The position numbers and the translations under genes were made by a program. 64,000 bases of DNA from JADZAI01 sp964390465 (GTDB lineage Bacteria; Pseudomonadota; Alphaproteobacteria; Micropepsales; Micropepsaceae): NCBI GenBank assembly GCA_964390465.1, contig CAYMIJ010000005.1, forward strand, positions 1 through 64,000, given 5' to 3'. Within the stretch, counting starts at the first letter, position 1. Each line of letters opens with the position of its first letter. The notes beneath the pieces are model-generated. The model was not told the origin of the DNA. It ran no database searches and was given only the letters and a program-made list of their open reading frames with translations. Below, in pieces: positions 44,805 to 54,367 of this stretch.

Positions 44805-45252
44805 TGTCGTAAATCAGCAGACCAGAAGCCGGATGATGTCCGGCATACGCGGGAAAGATACAAAGCCCGAAATGGCTGTCCGATGCGGGCTCCACGCCCT
44901 TGGATATCGTTACAGGCTTCACGCAAAGGATGTTCCTGGACGACCAGATCTTTTTCTGCCCCGCTATCGCGCAGTAATTTTCGTGCATGGATGCTTCTGG
45001 CATGGGCATGACTGTGCGCTTTTTCGGCTTCCTTCAACGCGCAGGGAATTCTGGTCTGCCAAGATCGCAGCCAATCGGCGGCGCGATAAGGAAGTTCAGA
45101 AGCAACTCCGGCTCGCAGGCCTGCGTCAGCTCACGATCTGGGAATGCGCCTTTCGTGGCACAGGAAAAATTGGATTGCCGGAGTCTCTGTCTGAAGCTGC
45201 ATCGTGGCTCAGGGAAGGCCTGCCGACTTCTGAGATCAGGGGGAAGAACTGA
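44797..45252 (+). CDS. vsr: Very short patch repair endonuclease Vsr
   Basis: Vsr nicks at T:G mismatches left by deamination of 5-methylcytosine in Dcm sites. From ATG at 44797 the 151-residue product keeps the family residues at E. coli positions: Asp51, His64, the zinc ligands Cys66, His71, Cys73 and Cys117, and His69 (FVHGCFWHGHDC). It overlaps the methyltransferase gene by 8 bases and is joined to the endonuclease gene by a one-base TGATG overlap, so all three are one operon. Confidence 0.95.
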   Translation: MPDVVNQQTRSRMMSGIRGKDTKPEMAVRCGLHALGYRYRLHAKDVPGRPDLFLPRYRAVIFVHGCFWHGHDCALFRLPSTRREFWSAKIAANRRRDKEVQKQLRLAGLRQLTIWECAFRGTGKIGLPESLSEAASWLREGLPTSEIRGKN

Positions 45253-46484
45253 TGTCGTTGACAGACCTTGCCAGCTGGATTGATGAGTTTGATCGGTCGC
45301 ATCAGGCGCTCTGGTGCGTTAAGCGACTCTCAGCGAATGATACGCTTGCCAATGAAACGCATCAGGCCGGCCCTTACATCACGAAGGACTTCCTCTTCAG
45401 GGTGTTTCCCACACTCAATACACAGGAGAAGAAAAACCCCGATCTGGAGTTCGATCTTTATATCGACTCACACGCCGATCATCGGAGAGTCAGAGCGGTG
45501 TATTACAACAGCAGGCCACGCGGCGAAGGTACGCGCGACGAAGCCCGTCTTACCCGCTTTGGAGGGCGGGAGTCCGCCCTCCTAGATCCTGATAGCACGG
45601 GTGCACTTACTGTTTTTGCGTTCATCCGGAATACTGATGGCATCTTTGACGAGTGCCATGTCTGGGTATCAAGACACGCAACGGAGGAAGACCTGATTGA
45701 GGAGCATATTGGCCAGATCGAGCCTGGAGAACTGGTTGTCTGGACGGCGGGCTTTGGCCGGGAGTCCCCGGACCTGTTTGTCAGCCCAAGAGCAAGCTGC
45801 TCACTTTCCGATGCAGAAATTCCATCGACATGGCTGACCCGATTTCCGACGGGGGAAGAGATCGTAAGGAAGGCCGTCGCCTTGCGCAGCGTGGTGGGTC
45901 TGAACCCTGATGATCGCCTGATCCGACGTCGTATCTGTGAGTTCGAGGTTTTTCAGAGCGTCGAGCGGGCGTTCTTCCTGCCGAAAATCAGGGATGGATT
46001 CACCACCATCGAAAGCTTCGTCAGTCAGGCACATTCAATCCTGCAGAGCAGGAAATCGCGTTCCGGAAATTCGCTGGAGCTCCACACCCGCGAAATCTTT
46101 CTCGAAGAGGGGTTGCGCAGCCAGAGAGAGTTTCACCACAAGCCCCGAATTGAAAACGGTAAGGTTCCAGACTTCCTGTTTCCATCACAGGCAGCATACG
46201 AAGACCCAACCTTCCCGGCAGCGCGCCTTCGTATGCTGGCCGCGAAGACGACCTGCAAGGATCGCTGGCGACAGGTCATCAACGAAGCCAGCAGAATTAC
46301 GACCAAACATCTGCTGACCCTGCAGGAAGGCGTTTCTGAAGGTCAGTTTCGTGAAATGCAGGAAGCGGGCGTACAACTGGTTGTGCCAAGCGGATTACAC
46401 AGGCATTTTCCTGAGAGAGTCAGGCCTCATCTCGTGACGCTGGAAAGCTTTATCGCGGATGTCCGTCTCATCAGCATCGCCTAG
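45252..46484 (+). CDS. EcoRII-like type IIE restriction endonuclease
   Basis: EcoRII cuts before CCWGG and needs two sites, one acting as allosteric effector. The 410-residue length matches EcoRII (about 404). The C-terminal catalytic domain has PDFLFPS, then MLAAKTTCKDRWRQVINEA (about residues 328-345), the PD-(D/E)xK-like core, and KHLLTLQ. The N-terminal half (about residues 1-180) is the place of the EcoRII effector domain. It is directly coupled to vsr. There is no disruption, so the module looks active. It ends 74 bases from the convergent universal-stress gene. Confidence 0.92.
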   Translation: MSLTDLASWIDEFDRSHQALWCVKRLSANDTLANETHQAGPYITKDFLFRVFPTLNTQEKKNPDLEFDLYIDSHADHRRVRAVYYNSRPRGEGTRDEARLTRFGGRESALLDPDSTGALTVFAFIRNTDGIFDECHVWVSRHATEEDLIEEHIGQIEPGELVVWTAGFGRESPDLFVSPRASCSLSDAEIPSTWLTRFPTGEEIVRKAVALRSVVGLNPDDRLIRRRICEFEVFQSVERAFFLPKIRDGFTTIESFVSQAHSILQSRKSRSGNSLELHTREIFLEEGLRSQREFHHKPRIENGKVPDFLFPSQAAYEDPTFPAARLRMLAAKTTCKDRWRQVINEASRITTKHLLTLQEGVSEGQFREMQEAGVQLVVPSGLHRHFPERVRPHLVTLESFIADVRLISIA

Positions 46485-46558
46485 CAATTCATCCTGTTAC
46501 ACGCTGCGGGGATGATCGACAGGCGCTCGCGTTTCTCTGCATGTGAGAATGCAAACGA

Positions 46559-47029
46559 TCACGCGATGGCGTCGATTTCGCTTTCGCGCAGGTTGCCGGG
46601 GACAATGGTGACCGGGATGGGAAAGCCCTTGGCACCCGTTGCTGCCGCGGCGACCAGCGGGCCGGGGCCATCGCGGCCCGCGCCAGACGCCAGCACAAGC
46701 ACCGAAATGTCGCGGTCGGCCTTGATGAGCGCGAGCAGCGCGTCTTTCTTCTTGCCTTCCAGCGTCACGATTTCTGCCGGCGTGGCGGTGATGTCGAAGG
46801 CATATCTGGCAGCGCTGTAGAGGGTTGATTCAGCATCAGCCAGCGCCTCGTCGCGCATTTTTTCTTCCACCGCGCGCCATGTCTGGGTGCCGGGCGTCGC
46901 CACCACATAGGCGATGGAAACAACACCGCCGGTATGTTCTGCCCGGCGCGCGGCAAAACGCAGCGCGACACGGCTTTCAGGCGTGTCATCGGCAACGACC
47001 AGAAACTTGCGGCGGCGGATCGACGTCAT
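46559..47029 (-). CDS. Universal stress protein family (UspA-like)
   Basis: A 156-residue Usp fold: KFLVVADDTPES at the start and the ATP-binding glycine region VLASGAGRDGPGPLV near the end. Loss of the standard G-2X-G-9X-G spacing is not obvious. It sits between trpS and, across the inserted module, the NifU-like gene; that trpS-usp-nifU order is common in alphaproteobacteria. Confidence 0.88.
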   Translation of the reverse strand: MTSIRRRKFLVVADDTPESRVALRFAARRAEHTGGVVSIAYVVATPGTQTWRAVEEKMRDEALADAESTLYSAARYAFDITATPAEIVTLEGKKKDALLALIKADRDISVLVLASGAGRDGPGPLVAAAATGAKGFPIPVTIVPGNLRESEIDAIA

Positions 47030-47057
47030 GGCCCCATCTTTATGACAGGATTTGCCG

Positions 47058-48110
47058 TTACAGGAAGCCCGCCGCCTTCTTCGTTTCTGCCAGAATGGGG
47101 GCAGCGATAGCCCCGGCGCGTTCTGCCCCGGCGCTCAACACCCGGTCGATCTCGGCCTTGTCGGTCAGCAGTTTCGCCATCCGGTCGCGGATCGGCCCGA
47201 TAACCGAAACGGTGAGATCGGCCAGTTCGCCCTTGAAGGTGGAGAACTGCGCCCCTTCAAACTCACCCAGCACGTCACGTTTCGCCTTGCCGGAAAGGGC
47301 GGCATAGATGCCGAGCAGGTTCGAGGCTTCGGGCCGCTTTTCCATATCTTCCAGCGTGCCGCCAATGGGTTCGGGATCGGTGCGGGCCTTGCGGATTTTC
47401 GCGACGATTTCCTCGTCGCTGTCTTTCAGATTGATGCGCGACAGATCTGATGCGTCTGACTTCGACATTTTCGCCGCGCCATCGCGCAGGCTCATCACGC
47501 GCGGTGTGGGGCCAAGGATCATCGGTTCAGGCTGCGGGAAGAAGCCCGGCACGCTCAGGTCGTTGTTGAACTTCTGGGCGATGTCGCGGGCCAGCTCCAG
47601 ATGCTGTTTCTGGTCCTCGCCGACCGGCACATGGGTGGCGCGATAGGCCAGAATGTCGGCAGCCATCAGCACCGGATAGGCATAGAGGCCAACGCTGACA
47701 CGTTCCTTGTGCTTGCCGGCCTTGTCCTTGAACTGGGTCATGCGGTCGAGCCAGCCGATGCGGGCGACGCAATTCAGAATCCAGGCAAGCTCGGCATGGG
47801 CGGTGACGCGCGACTGGGCGAAGATGATCGACTTTTCAGGGTCGATACCGCTGGCAATATAAGCAGCAGCAATCTCGCGCGTCTTGTCGGCGAGGTCTGG
47901 TTCAAAGCCCGCCGTGATGGCGTGCAGATCGACGACACAGAAGATGCAGGGCTTTTCATCCTGCATCGGCACCCAGTTACGGATGGCGCCGAGATAATTG
48001 CCAAGGTGCAGATTGCCGGTGGGCTGCACGCCGGAAAAGACGCGCTCGGGGTGGCCTGCCGGGTTGCTGGCCGGAATGCTGGAGGGCGTTTGGACCGCTT
48101 GATCTGACAT
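47058..48110 (-). CDS. trpS: Tryptophanyl-tRNA synthetase
   Basis: A class I synthetase of 350 residues charging tRNA-Trp. The HIGH-type motif is HLGNY at residues 35-39 and the KMSKS loop is AKMSKSDASD. ATG at 48110 (MSDQAVQ) is chosen; the upstream extension in the longer frame is not family-like. It ends 28 bases before usp. Confidence 0.97.
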   Translation of the reverse strand: MSDQAVQTPSSIPASNPAGHPERVFSGVQPTGNLHLGNYLGAIRNWVPMQDEKPCIFCVVDLHAITAGFEPDLADKTREIAAAYIASGIDPEKSIIFAQSRVTAHAELAWILNCVARIGWLDRMTQFKDKAGKHKERVSVGLYAYPVLMAADILAYRATHVPVGEDQKQHLELARDIAQKFNNDLSVPGFFPQPEPMILGPTPRVMSLRDGAAKMSKSDASDLSRINLKDSDEEIVAKIRKARTDPEPIGGTLEDMEKRPEASNLLGIYAALSGKAKRDVLGEFEGAQFSTFKGELADLTVSVIGPIRDRMAKLLTDKAEIDRVLSAGAERAGAIAAPILAETKKAAGFL

Positions 48111-48196
48111 GGTGCATGTCCTGTTGGAGGGGACGGGGCGCGCTCTATGACGCACCCTCGCCTTGCAATCAAGCTGTGTGATGGCAAGCTGGTGCC

Positions 48197-48547
48197 ATGC
48201 TTTTTCTGATCATCAAAGCCCTCCTGTCAGGGATCATCATTGCCGCCATTTCGGAAATCGCGAAGCGCAATGCGGGCTTCGGCGCGCTGGTCGCCTCGCT
48301 GCCGCTGATCTCGATCCTTGGCATGATCTGGCTGTGGGGCGAGACGCGCGACGCACCACGCATCGCCGCCCATGCCGAAGCGACCTTCTGGTATGTGCTG
48401 CCGTCGCTGCCAATGTTTCTGGTCATGCCATGGCTGATGCGCGGAGGGTGGCCGTTCTGGCCTGCCCTCCTGGCCGGCTGCGCGCTGACGGTTGCGCTTT
48501 ACCTTCTGATGATGTGGGCCGGACCGCGCTTCGGGCTGAAACTTTAG
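48197..48547 (+). CDS. DUF3147 small membrane protein
   Basis: A 116-residue protein with about four hydrophobic segments and the line ISEIAKRNAGFGALVASLPL typical of DUF3147. Function unknown. It is the only plus-strand gene in this stretch; its TAG stop shares bases with the convergent murJ stop (48544-48547). Confidence 0.85.
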   Translation: MLFLIIKALLSGIIIAAISEIAKRNAGFGALVASLPLISILGMIWLWGETRDAPRIAAHAEATFWYVLPSLPMFLVMPWLMRGGWPFWPALLAGCALTVALYLLMMWAGPRFGLKL

Positions 48548-50130
48548 GCTTCAGGTGTGGGCGCTGCGGCGCGCTCGCGCCGGGTCTGGCTTCTCATTTC
48601 TGCCAGACTGGTTGCACCCAGCGCCAGCGCTGCCGCGCCATAGGCAACCAGCCCACCCAGCGACAACACGCCCAGCGCCACGAACTTCATGGTCGTGCCC
48701 ATATCCAGCCACGGGCGCACCAGCATGAGCAGCCCGAACAAGGCCGCGCCCATGACAACGCTTGCGCCAATGGTGCGCAGCACGCGGTCAATCGTGCGGG
48801 CATCAGGGCGGAAGTGACCGCGTGCATAAAGTGTCGTGGCCAGCAGGCCACAGTTCAGCCAGGCCGCCGCCACCGTGCCGATGGCGATACCGATAATGCC
48901 GAACACGAAGAACAGCCCCACCGAAAGAGCGATATCAATGACGAGGGTGATGATGGCGAAGCGCATCGGGCTGGCAGTGTCTTCGCGTGCGAAGAAGGCC
49001 GGTGTCAGCACCTTGTTGAGGATGAAGGCCGGGAGGCCGATGCCGAATACGATCAGGATGGCACCGACCGCTTCCGACGAGGCGCGGTTAAACTCACCGC
49101 CCTCAAACAGGGCAATGGCCACGGGCGTTGAAATGAGGATCAGCGCCATGGCGGCCGGCAAAGCCAGCAGCATGGCAAGTTCGATGCCGCGATTCTGCCA
49201 GTACTTGGCAAGATCATCCCGCCCACCGCGCAGATGCCGGGCCAGTGTTGGCAGCAGCACAACGCCCATCGCTGTGCCCACGATCCCAAGGGGAAACTGA
49301 TAGACGCGATCAGCATAATAAAGGATCGAAGGGCCGCCCGCCTGAAGGCTGGCGACAATGCTGGCGACAAAAATGGAAATCTGGCTGACACCACCAGAGA
49401 TGAGGCCCGGCACCATCAGGCGGAACATGCGCTTCGCATCGGCCGAAAGGCGTGGACGGTGCAGGTGCAGATGGATGCCAGATTGAGCCAGCACCCAGAT
49501 GAGATAGAGAAATTGCAGCGCTCCACCAAGCACACAACCCCATGCCAGGGTCAGCCCCCAAACCGGAGAGCCCAATGCGGGATCAATGACGGTCCGGGTA
49601 AACAGGGCGGCGCAGAGCAGGGTCACGTTCAGCAGGCTTTGCGATGCCGTGGCGGCGGCAAAGCGCCCGTGTGTGTTGAGCACGCCCGAATAGAGCGCCA
49701 CCATCGACATGAACATGAGATAAGGGAAGGCGATGGTGGTCATCTGGGTGCTGAGCGACAGCTTGGCGGGATCAGAGACAAAGCCCGGCGCATAGCCACG
49801 CATGATCCACGGCATGGTGAGCATCGCCAGCGCAGACACCCCAAACAGGATGGGCAGCATCACGCTCTGGATTTCTTCGGCGAGGCTGTTCGCAGCCTTG
49901 TCGCCTTCACCTTCCAGACGCTTGGCATACATCGGCACAAAGGCAGAGTTGAACGCGCCTTCACCAAGCAGTCGCCGAAAAAGGTTGGGAAAGCGGAAAG
50001 CGACGGCCCAGGCATCGGCCACCCAACCGGTGCCGAGCGCGCGGGCGATCACCATATCGCGCGCGAAGCCGAGCACGCGGCTCACCATCACCCAGCCGCC
50101 TACCGAAACCGCGCCGCGCAGAATGCTCAT
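48544..50130 (-). CDS. murJ: Lipid II flippase MurJ
   Basis: MurJ flips the peptidoglycan precursor lipid II across the inner membrane. The 528-residue product has about 14 hydrophobic segments and the family N-terminus with VMVSRVLGFARDM and GEGAFNSAFVPMY. ATG at 50130 (MSILRGAVSVGG) is chosen. It is one base from the end of glnD; the glnD-murJ-trpS order is common in alphaproteobacteria. Confidence 0.96.
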   Translation of the reverse strand: MSILRGAVSVGGWVMVSRVLGFARDMVIARALGTGWVADAWAVAFRFPNLFRRLLGEGAFNSAFVPMYAKRLEGEGDKAANSLAEEIQSVMLPILFGVSALAMLTMPWIMRGYAPGFVSDPAKLSLSTQMTTIAFPYLMFMSMVALYSGVLNTHGRFAAATASQSLLNVTLLCAALFTRTVIDPALGSPVWGLTLAWGCVLGGALQFLYLIWVLAQSGIHLHLHRPRLSADAKRMFRLMVPGLISGGVSQISIFVASIVASLQAGGPSILYYADRVYQFPLGIVGTAMGVVLLPTLARHLRGGRDDLAKYWQNRGIELAMLLALPAAMALILISTPVAIALFEGGEFNRASSEAVGAILIVFGIGLPAFILNKVLTPAFFAREDTASPMRFAIITLVIDIALSVGLFFVFGIIGIAIGTVAAAWLNCGLLATTLYARGHFRPDARTIDRVLRTIGASVVMGAALFGLLMLVRPWLDMGTTMKFVALGVLSLGGLVAYGAAALALGATSLAEMRSQTRRERAAAPTPEA

Positions 50131-50131
50131 G

Positions 50132-52903
50132 TTATTGTGCTGTGCCTGATGACTTGATCGATTGCGCCGGTCGGTTCGCGCGCACACCCTCACCGCCCAT
50201 CGCCGTCAGCAAGGCCTGCTCAATGGCGGCGATCTTGCCCTGATGCGTGATTTTGTGACCGAACAGGTCCTTCACATAAAACACATCCACCGCCTGTTCG
50301 CCATAGGTCGCAATGACGGCAGAGTGGATCGAGATCTGCGCCTGCGCCAGTGCGCGGGTGAGATCGTGCAGCAGGCCGGGACGGTCACGCGCCTCGATTT
50401 CAATCACTGAGCAGACATTGGACGCTTCATTGTCGAAGATGATCTGCGGGACGACCGAAAATGCCTCGTCACGGCTTTTCACGCGGCGCGCGTCGATCTG
50501 GGCGCGGGGCCGGATGTCACCGGTCAGTGTCTTTTCCAGCGTCTGTTTCAGGCGGCCGATGCGCGAGAGGTCAAAGGCTGCGCCGTCCTGATCCTGAACC
50601 CAGAACACATCGAGCGCCATGCCGTCGGTGGTGGTGAACACCTTGGCATCAACAATCGATGCGCCAGCCACCGCAAAACCCCCGGCAAGGCGTGAAAAGA
50701 GACCGGGGTGGTCTCCCGTGAAGATGGTGATTTCGGTAACCGCGCGAAAAGGATCAGCCCGCGCCTCCAGCGCCAGCCGTTCGCCGCGCGCTTCAGCCGT
50801 CTGAATGAAGCGCGCATGGCGTTCGTGCATGTCAGCCGAAAGGGTCAGCCAATAGGAAGCGTAGTGGCGATGCAGCGCATGTTCACGCGCCGCTTCCGGC
50901 CAGTCCGCCAGCCTTGCGGCAAGGCCATCGCGTGCCCGGTGCACCCTTGCGCTCTGTGATACTTCGATGCGCCCGCCCAGCATCTGTTCCTCGGCGGCAT
51001 GATAGAGATCACGCAGCAACTGGCCCTTCCAGCCGTTGAAAACGCCGGGGCCAACCGCGCGGATGTCGGCGACGGTCAGGATCAGCAGCAGGCGCAGACG
51101 TTCAGGCGTTTTCACCTGCGCCACAAAGTCTTCAATCGTTTTGGGGTCGGCAAGGTCTCGCTTCTGGGCGACGTCGCTCATCAGAAGATGATTGCGCACC
51201 AGCCACGCCACCGTTTCCGTGTCGCCCTGGGTGAGGCCAAGGCGCGGGCACAGTTCAAGCGCGATGTCTTCGCCTTCTTCGGAATGGTCGCGCGCGCCGC
51301 CTTTGGCGATATCGTGCAGCAGCATGGCGACATAAAGCGCCTCGCGCGATTTGATCTTGTGGATCAGCTGATCGGCCAGCGGATGTTCCTTCTTCAGAAG
51401 GCCGCGTTCGATTTCAGAAATCGTGCCGATGGCGCGGATCAGATGCTCGTCCACCGTGTAGTGGTGGTACATGTTGAACTGCATCAGCGCGACGATCTTG
51501 CCGAATGCCGGAACGAAACGCCCGAACACGCCGGCCTCGTTCATCCAGCGCAGTTCGGTTTCCGGGTTGGTGCGCGATGTGAGGACATCGAGGAACAGCC
51601 GGTTGGCTTCGGGGTTGGCGCGCAGCTGATCGTCAATCAGATTCACATGGCGCTGCGCAGACTTCAGTGCGGCGGGGTGGATATGCACATTCTTCGCATC
51701 TGCCAGATGAAAGAGGCGCAGCAGATTGACCGGATTACGCACCATCAGGTCATCGCGGTCGATGTTGAGACGCCCGCCATCAATATAGAAGCCGGGCGCG
51801 ACATTCTGGCGGCGCTGTCCGAAGCCGAAGAAACGTCCGATGCCCGGGGCCTTCTTGCGGTGCTGATCCTCCAGCACGGCGCACAGGATGCGGGTGAGGT
51901 CGCCCACTTCCTTGGCCGTGAGGAAGTAGTCTTTCATGAAGGCTTCGATGGAGCGGTTGCCATCCTCGCCATAGCCAAGACGCCGCGCCATTTCGCGCTG
52001 CACGTCAAAGCTCAAGCGGTCTTCGGCACGACCGGTGAGAAAATGCAGATGGCAGCGCACGGTCCAGAGGAAATTCTCCGCCCGATCAAAACTCGCCGCT
52101 TCGTCCGCACTGAAAACGCCTTTGGCGATCAGTGCGGCTGCATCATCCACGCGATAGAGGTAACGGGCGATCCAGAACAAGGTGTTGAGATCGCGCAGGC
52201 CCCCTTTGCTTTCCTTGATGTTGGGCTCAACCAGATAGCGGCTTTCACCGCTGCGCGCATGACGGCGGTCGCGCTCGGAGAGCTTGGCCTCGACAAAATC
52301 AAGGCCGCTCTGACCACCGAACTCCTTGTCGAAGCGCGCCTTGAGCTGTGTGAACAGCTCGCGGTCACCCCACAGATAACGCGCTTCCAGCACCGCGGTG
52401 CGGATGGTCATGTCGGATTTGGCAAGGCGGATGCACTCATCAACCGAGCGCACCGCATGGCCGACCTTCTGGCCGAGATCCCACAGCGTGTAGAGCATGA
52501 ACTCGATCACGCTCTCGCCCCAGGCCGTCTGTTTGTAGGGAAGCACGAAAAGCAGGTCGATGTCGGAGCCGGGCGCCAGTGTGGCGCGGCCATAGCCACC
52601 AACCGCAACGATGGCGATGCGCTCGGCCGTTGAGGGCACCTGTGCGTAATAGACGTGCTTCACCGCATAATCGTAGAGCGCGCAGATGATGCCGTCCTCA
52701 GCCAGCGCAAGTTGTCGCGCGACCTCCAACCCGCCCGCACCGCGTTCCAGCGCCGCGCGGGCAGCATCATGTGCATGGGCCAGCTCGTCCTTCAGGATGG
52801 CGGCGGCCGCTTTACGAAGGATGTTGGTGTCTGTTGTATCCGCCTCAAGCGCGGCGGATGTCAGACGCTGACGCAGATCATCAGAGGAGGCGGGCATGGC
52901 CAT
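50132..52903 (-). CDS. glnD: Bifunctional uridylyltransferase/uridylyl-removing enzyme GlnD
   Basis: GlnD senses glutamine and modifies PII proteins. The 923-residue product has the nucleotidyltransferase domain (VGGYGRATLAPGSDIDLLFV with Asp114 and Asp116), the HD domain (LLHDIAKGGARDHSEEG split), and two C-terminal ACT domains. The start may be 52903 or the ATG at 52897. Downstream is murJ; upstream bfr. Confidence 0.96.
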   Translation of the reverse strand: MAMPASSDDLRQRLTSAALEADTTDTNILRKAAAAILKDELAHAHDAARAALERGAGGLEVARQLALAEDGIICALYDYAVKHVYYAQVPSTAERIAIVAVGGYGRATLAPGSDIDLLFVLPYKQTAWGESVIEFMLYTLWDLGQKVGHAVRSVDECIRLAKSDMTIRTAVLEARYLWGDRELFTQLKARFDKEFGGQSGLDFVEAKLSERDRRHARSGESRYLVEPNIKESKGGLRDLNTLFWIARYLYRVDDAAALIAKGVFSADEAASFDRAENFLWTVRCHLHFLTGRAEDRLSFDVQREMARRLGYGEDGNRSIEAFMKDYFLTAKEVGDLTRILCAVLEDQHRKKAPGIGRFFGFGQRRQNVAPGFYIDGGRLNIDRDDLMVRNPVNLLRLFHLADAKNVHIHPAALKSAQRHVNLIDDQLRANPEANRLFLDVLTSRTNPETELRWMNEAGVFGRFVPAFGKIVALMQFNMYHHYTVDEHLIRAIGTISEIERGLLKKEHPLADQLIHKIKSREALYVAMLLHDIAKGGARDHSEEGEDIALELCPRLGLTQGDTETVAWLVRNHLLMSDVAQKRDLADPKTIEDFVAQVKTPERLRLLLILTVADIRAVGPGVFNGWKGQLLRDLYHAAEEQMLGGRIEVSQSARVHRARDGLAARLADWPEAAREHALHRHYASYWLTLSADMHERHARFIQTAEARGERLALEARADPFRAVTEITIFTGDHPGLFSRLAGGFAVAGASIVDAKVFTTTDGMALDVFWVQDQDGAAFDLSRIGRLKQTLEKTLTGDIRPRAQIDARRVKSRDEAFSVVPQIIFDNEASNVCSVIEIEARDRPGLLHDLTRALAQAQISIHSAVIATYGEQAVDVFYVKDLFGHKITHQGKIAAIEQALLTAMGGEGVRANRPAQSIKSSGTAQ

Positions 52904-52951
52904 GAGCGCAATCTATGCCATCCCGCACGCTTTGTATGTGCTGACCCGAAG

Positions 52952-53434
52952 TCAGCTTTCGTTCGCCGGATAGGCCTGAAGCTGGAGGTAACTATCAAGG
53001 CCGATGGAATCGAGCAGCGAAAGCTGGGTTTCAATGAAGTCGATATGTTCCTCGGTATCGTTGAGAATTTCCGTCACCATCTCGCGGCTGACGAAATCGC
53101 GCGCCTGCTCGCAGAGCTGGACTGCTTCGATCAGCGTCATGCGGCCACGCCGCTCCAGATCAAGATCAGCCGCCAACGCTTCGGGGACGGTCTCACCAAT
53201 GGCGAGCTTACCGAGATCCTGAAGGTTGGGCAGACCTTCCAGAAACAGGATGCGCTTGATGAGCTTGTCGGCGTGTTTCATCTCGCCGATCGATTCGGAA
53301 TAGATTTTCTTGCCGAGTCTCGCAAAACCCCAGTTCTCATAGATGCGGGCATGCAGGAAATACTGATTCACCGCCGTCAGTTCGGTGGTGAGAATGGCGT
53401 TCAGCTTCGCGATGATCGCGGGATCACCCTTCAT
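52952..53434 (-). CDS. bfr: Bacterioferritin
   Basis: A 24-mer iron store with heme between subunits. All ferroxidase ligands are present: Glu18, Glu51, His54, Glu94 and the later Glu/His of DTEEHIDF; the heme ligand is Met52. The 160-residue length is standard. It lies downstream of bfd on the same strand with 85 bases between, and glnD follows. Confidence 0.97.
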   Translation of the reverse strand: MKGDPAIIAKLNAILTTELTAVNQYFLHARIYENWGFARLGKKIYSESIGEMKHADKLIKRILFLEGLPNLQDLGKLAIGETVPEALAADLDLERRGRMTLIEAVQLCEQARDFVSREMVTEILNDTEEHIDFIETQLSLLDSIGLDSYLQLQAYPANES

Positions 53435-53519
53435 GAGCGTGTCTTTCTAATGTGACGGCACGAGAATCGATCACCAACAATGGCGCAAAATGAGCGCCGC
53501 GCGAAGGGCGTTCTGCCGA

Positions 53520-53723
53520 TTACTCCGCCGCCAACGCCCCACCACATGACGGTTGGGCGGCATCAATCATGCGTGCGATATCGGTTTTGCAGCGACCGCA
53601 TTTGGGCTGGACCCCACAGGCATCATAGACAGCATCAACGCTGGGCACGCCCGTACCCATCACCTGATCGACCGCCGCCGACATGGCGCGCTGGTTGATG
53701 CCATTGCAGTTACAAACGAACAT
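53520..53723 (-). CDS. bfd: Bacterioferritin-associated ferredoxin Bfd
   Basis: Bfd holds a [2Fe-2S] cluster and reduces bacterioferritin to release iron. The 67-residue product has Cys4 and Cys6 (FVCNCNG) and Cys42 and Cys45 (KCGRC). ATG at 53723 is chosen; the longer frame upstream is the promoter region. It precedes bfr and probably forms one unit with it. Confidence 0.94.
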   Translation of the reverse strand: MFVCNCNGINQRAMSAAVDQVMGTGVPSVDAVYDACGVQPKCGRCKTDIARMIDAAQPSCGGALAAE

Positions 53724-53769
53724 CGCGGTGGACGCCCTGCCTGTTGGTCGCGTTATGCGAACGTGTCGC

Positions 53770-53798
53770 AATATAATAAACCTGCATCTGTGAATCAA
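53770..53798 (-). promoter_or_regulatory. Probable bfd-bfr promoter
   Basis: On the minus strand TTGATT (53798-53793) and TATATT (53775-53770) are 17 bases apart and 46 bases upstream of the bfd ATG. The AT-rich -10 region could hold an iron-regulator site, but I do not see a consensus Irr or Fur box. Confidence 0.6.
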
Positions 53799-53869
53799 TC
53801 GCAAATTGGCATATTTGCCGTCTGCCCGCCCTTCGGCCAATATCCACCAGCCTCCATTTCGGGAAAGTT

Positions 53870-54280
53870 ATGGGAAAAATCCGCTTTCTGGCCATGTTCG
53901 CCGCCATGCTGCCCCTGCTGCCGGGCTGCGGTGGCATCCTCTATTCCCGAACGGTTTCAGTCGAAGACGGAGCTGGACGCTCCTATGGTGCAGCCGATGC
54001 ACCTGCCACGCCTGGAGGCACAGGCGCACTTTCAGAGGACTACCGGATGGCGGTCTCATGTGCCGCAGGGCGGCTGGTGCTGCTGCGGCAGGATCAATGC
54101 TGCCGCCAGACCGGCACAGATGCCAAGGTCATGCGGCAGGAAGTCACGCGCTGGCGCGAAGCGGCACGCGCCGCCGTCCCGCAGGGGCACGATGCCGATG
54201 CCGACATTGATGCGACTGCTCAGGCCATCTCGCAGGCCGAGGCCCTGTCGCGGCTGAGCGTCTGTCCACCGACGCCCTGA
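53870..54280 (+). CDS. Small lipoprotein of unknown function
   Basis: A 136-residue product with a lipoprotein signal peptide ending LPGC (Cys near residue 20). The mature part has a Gly/Ala-rich stretch, then a Cys pair in QDQCCRQ and a helical C-terminal region ending in a proline-rich tail. No family recognised. It diverges from bfd (starts 147 bases apart) and lies upstream of hisS with 87 bases between. Confidence 0.7.
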   Translation: MGKIRFLAMFAAMLPLLPGCGGILYSRTVSVEDGAGRSYGAADAPATPGGTGALSEDYRMAVSCAAGRLVLLRQDQCCRQTGTDAKVMRQEVTRWREAARAAVPQGHDADADIDATAQAISQAEALSRLSVCPPTP

Positions 54281-54367
54281 CGCGGCTGACGCAGCGGCGT
54301 GTTGTGGGACGCTGCACTGCAAGATAGAGAGGCCCTGCCCGCCCTTTTCGCGGGATAGAGGAATATC

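Noticed and set aside
50999..52633. 544-codon open frame on the plus strand inside glnD
   Set aside because: It is an antisense shadow of glnD without a recognisable domain or start signal.
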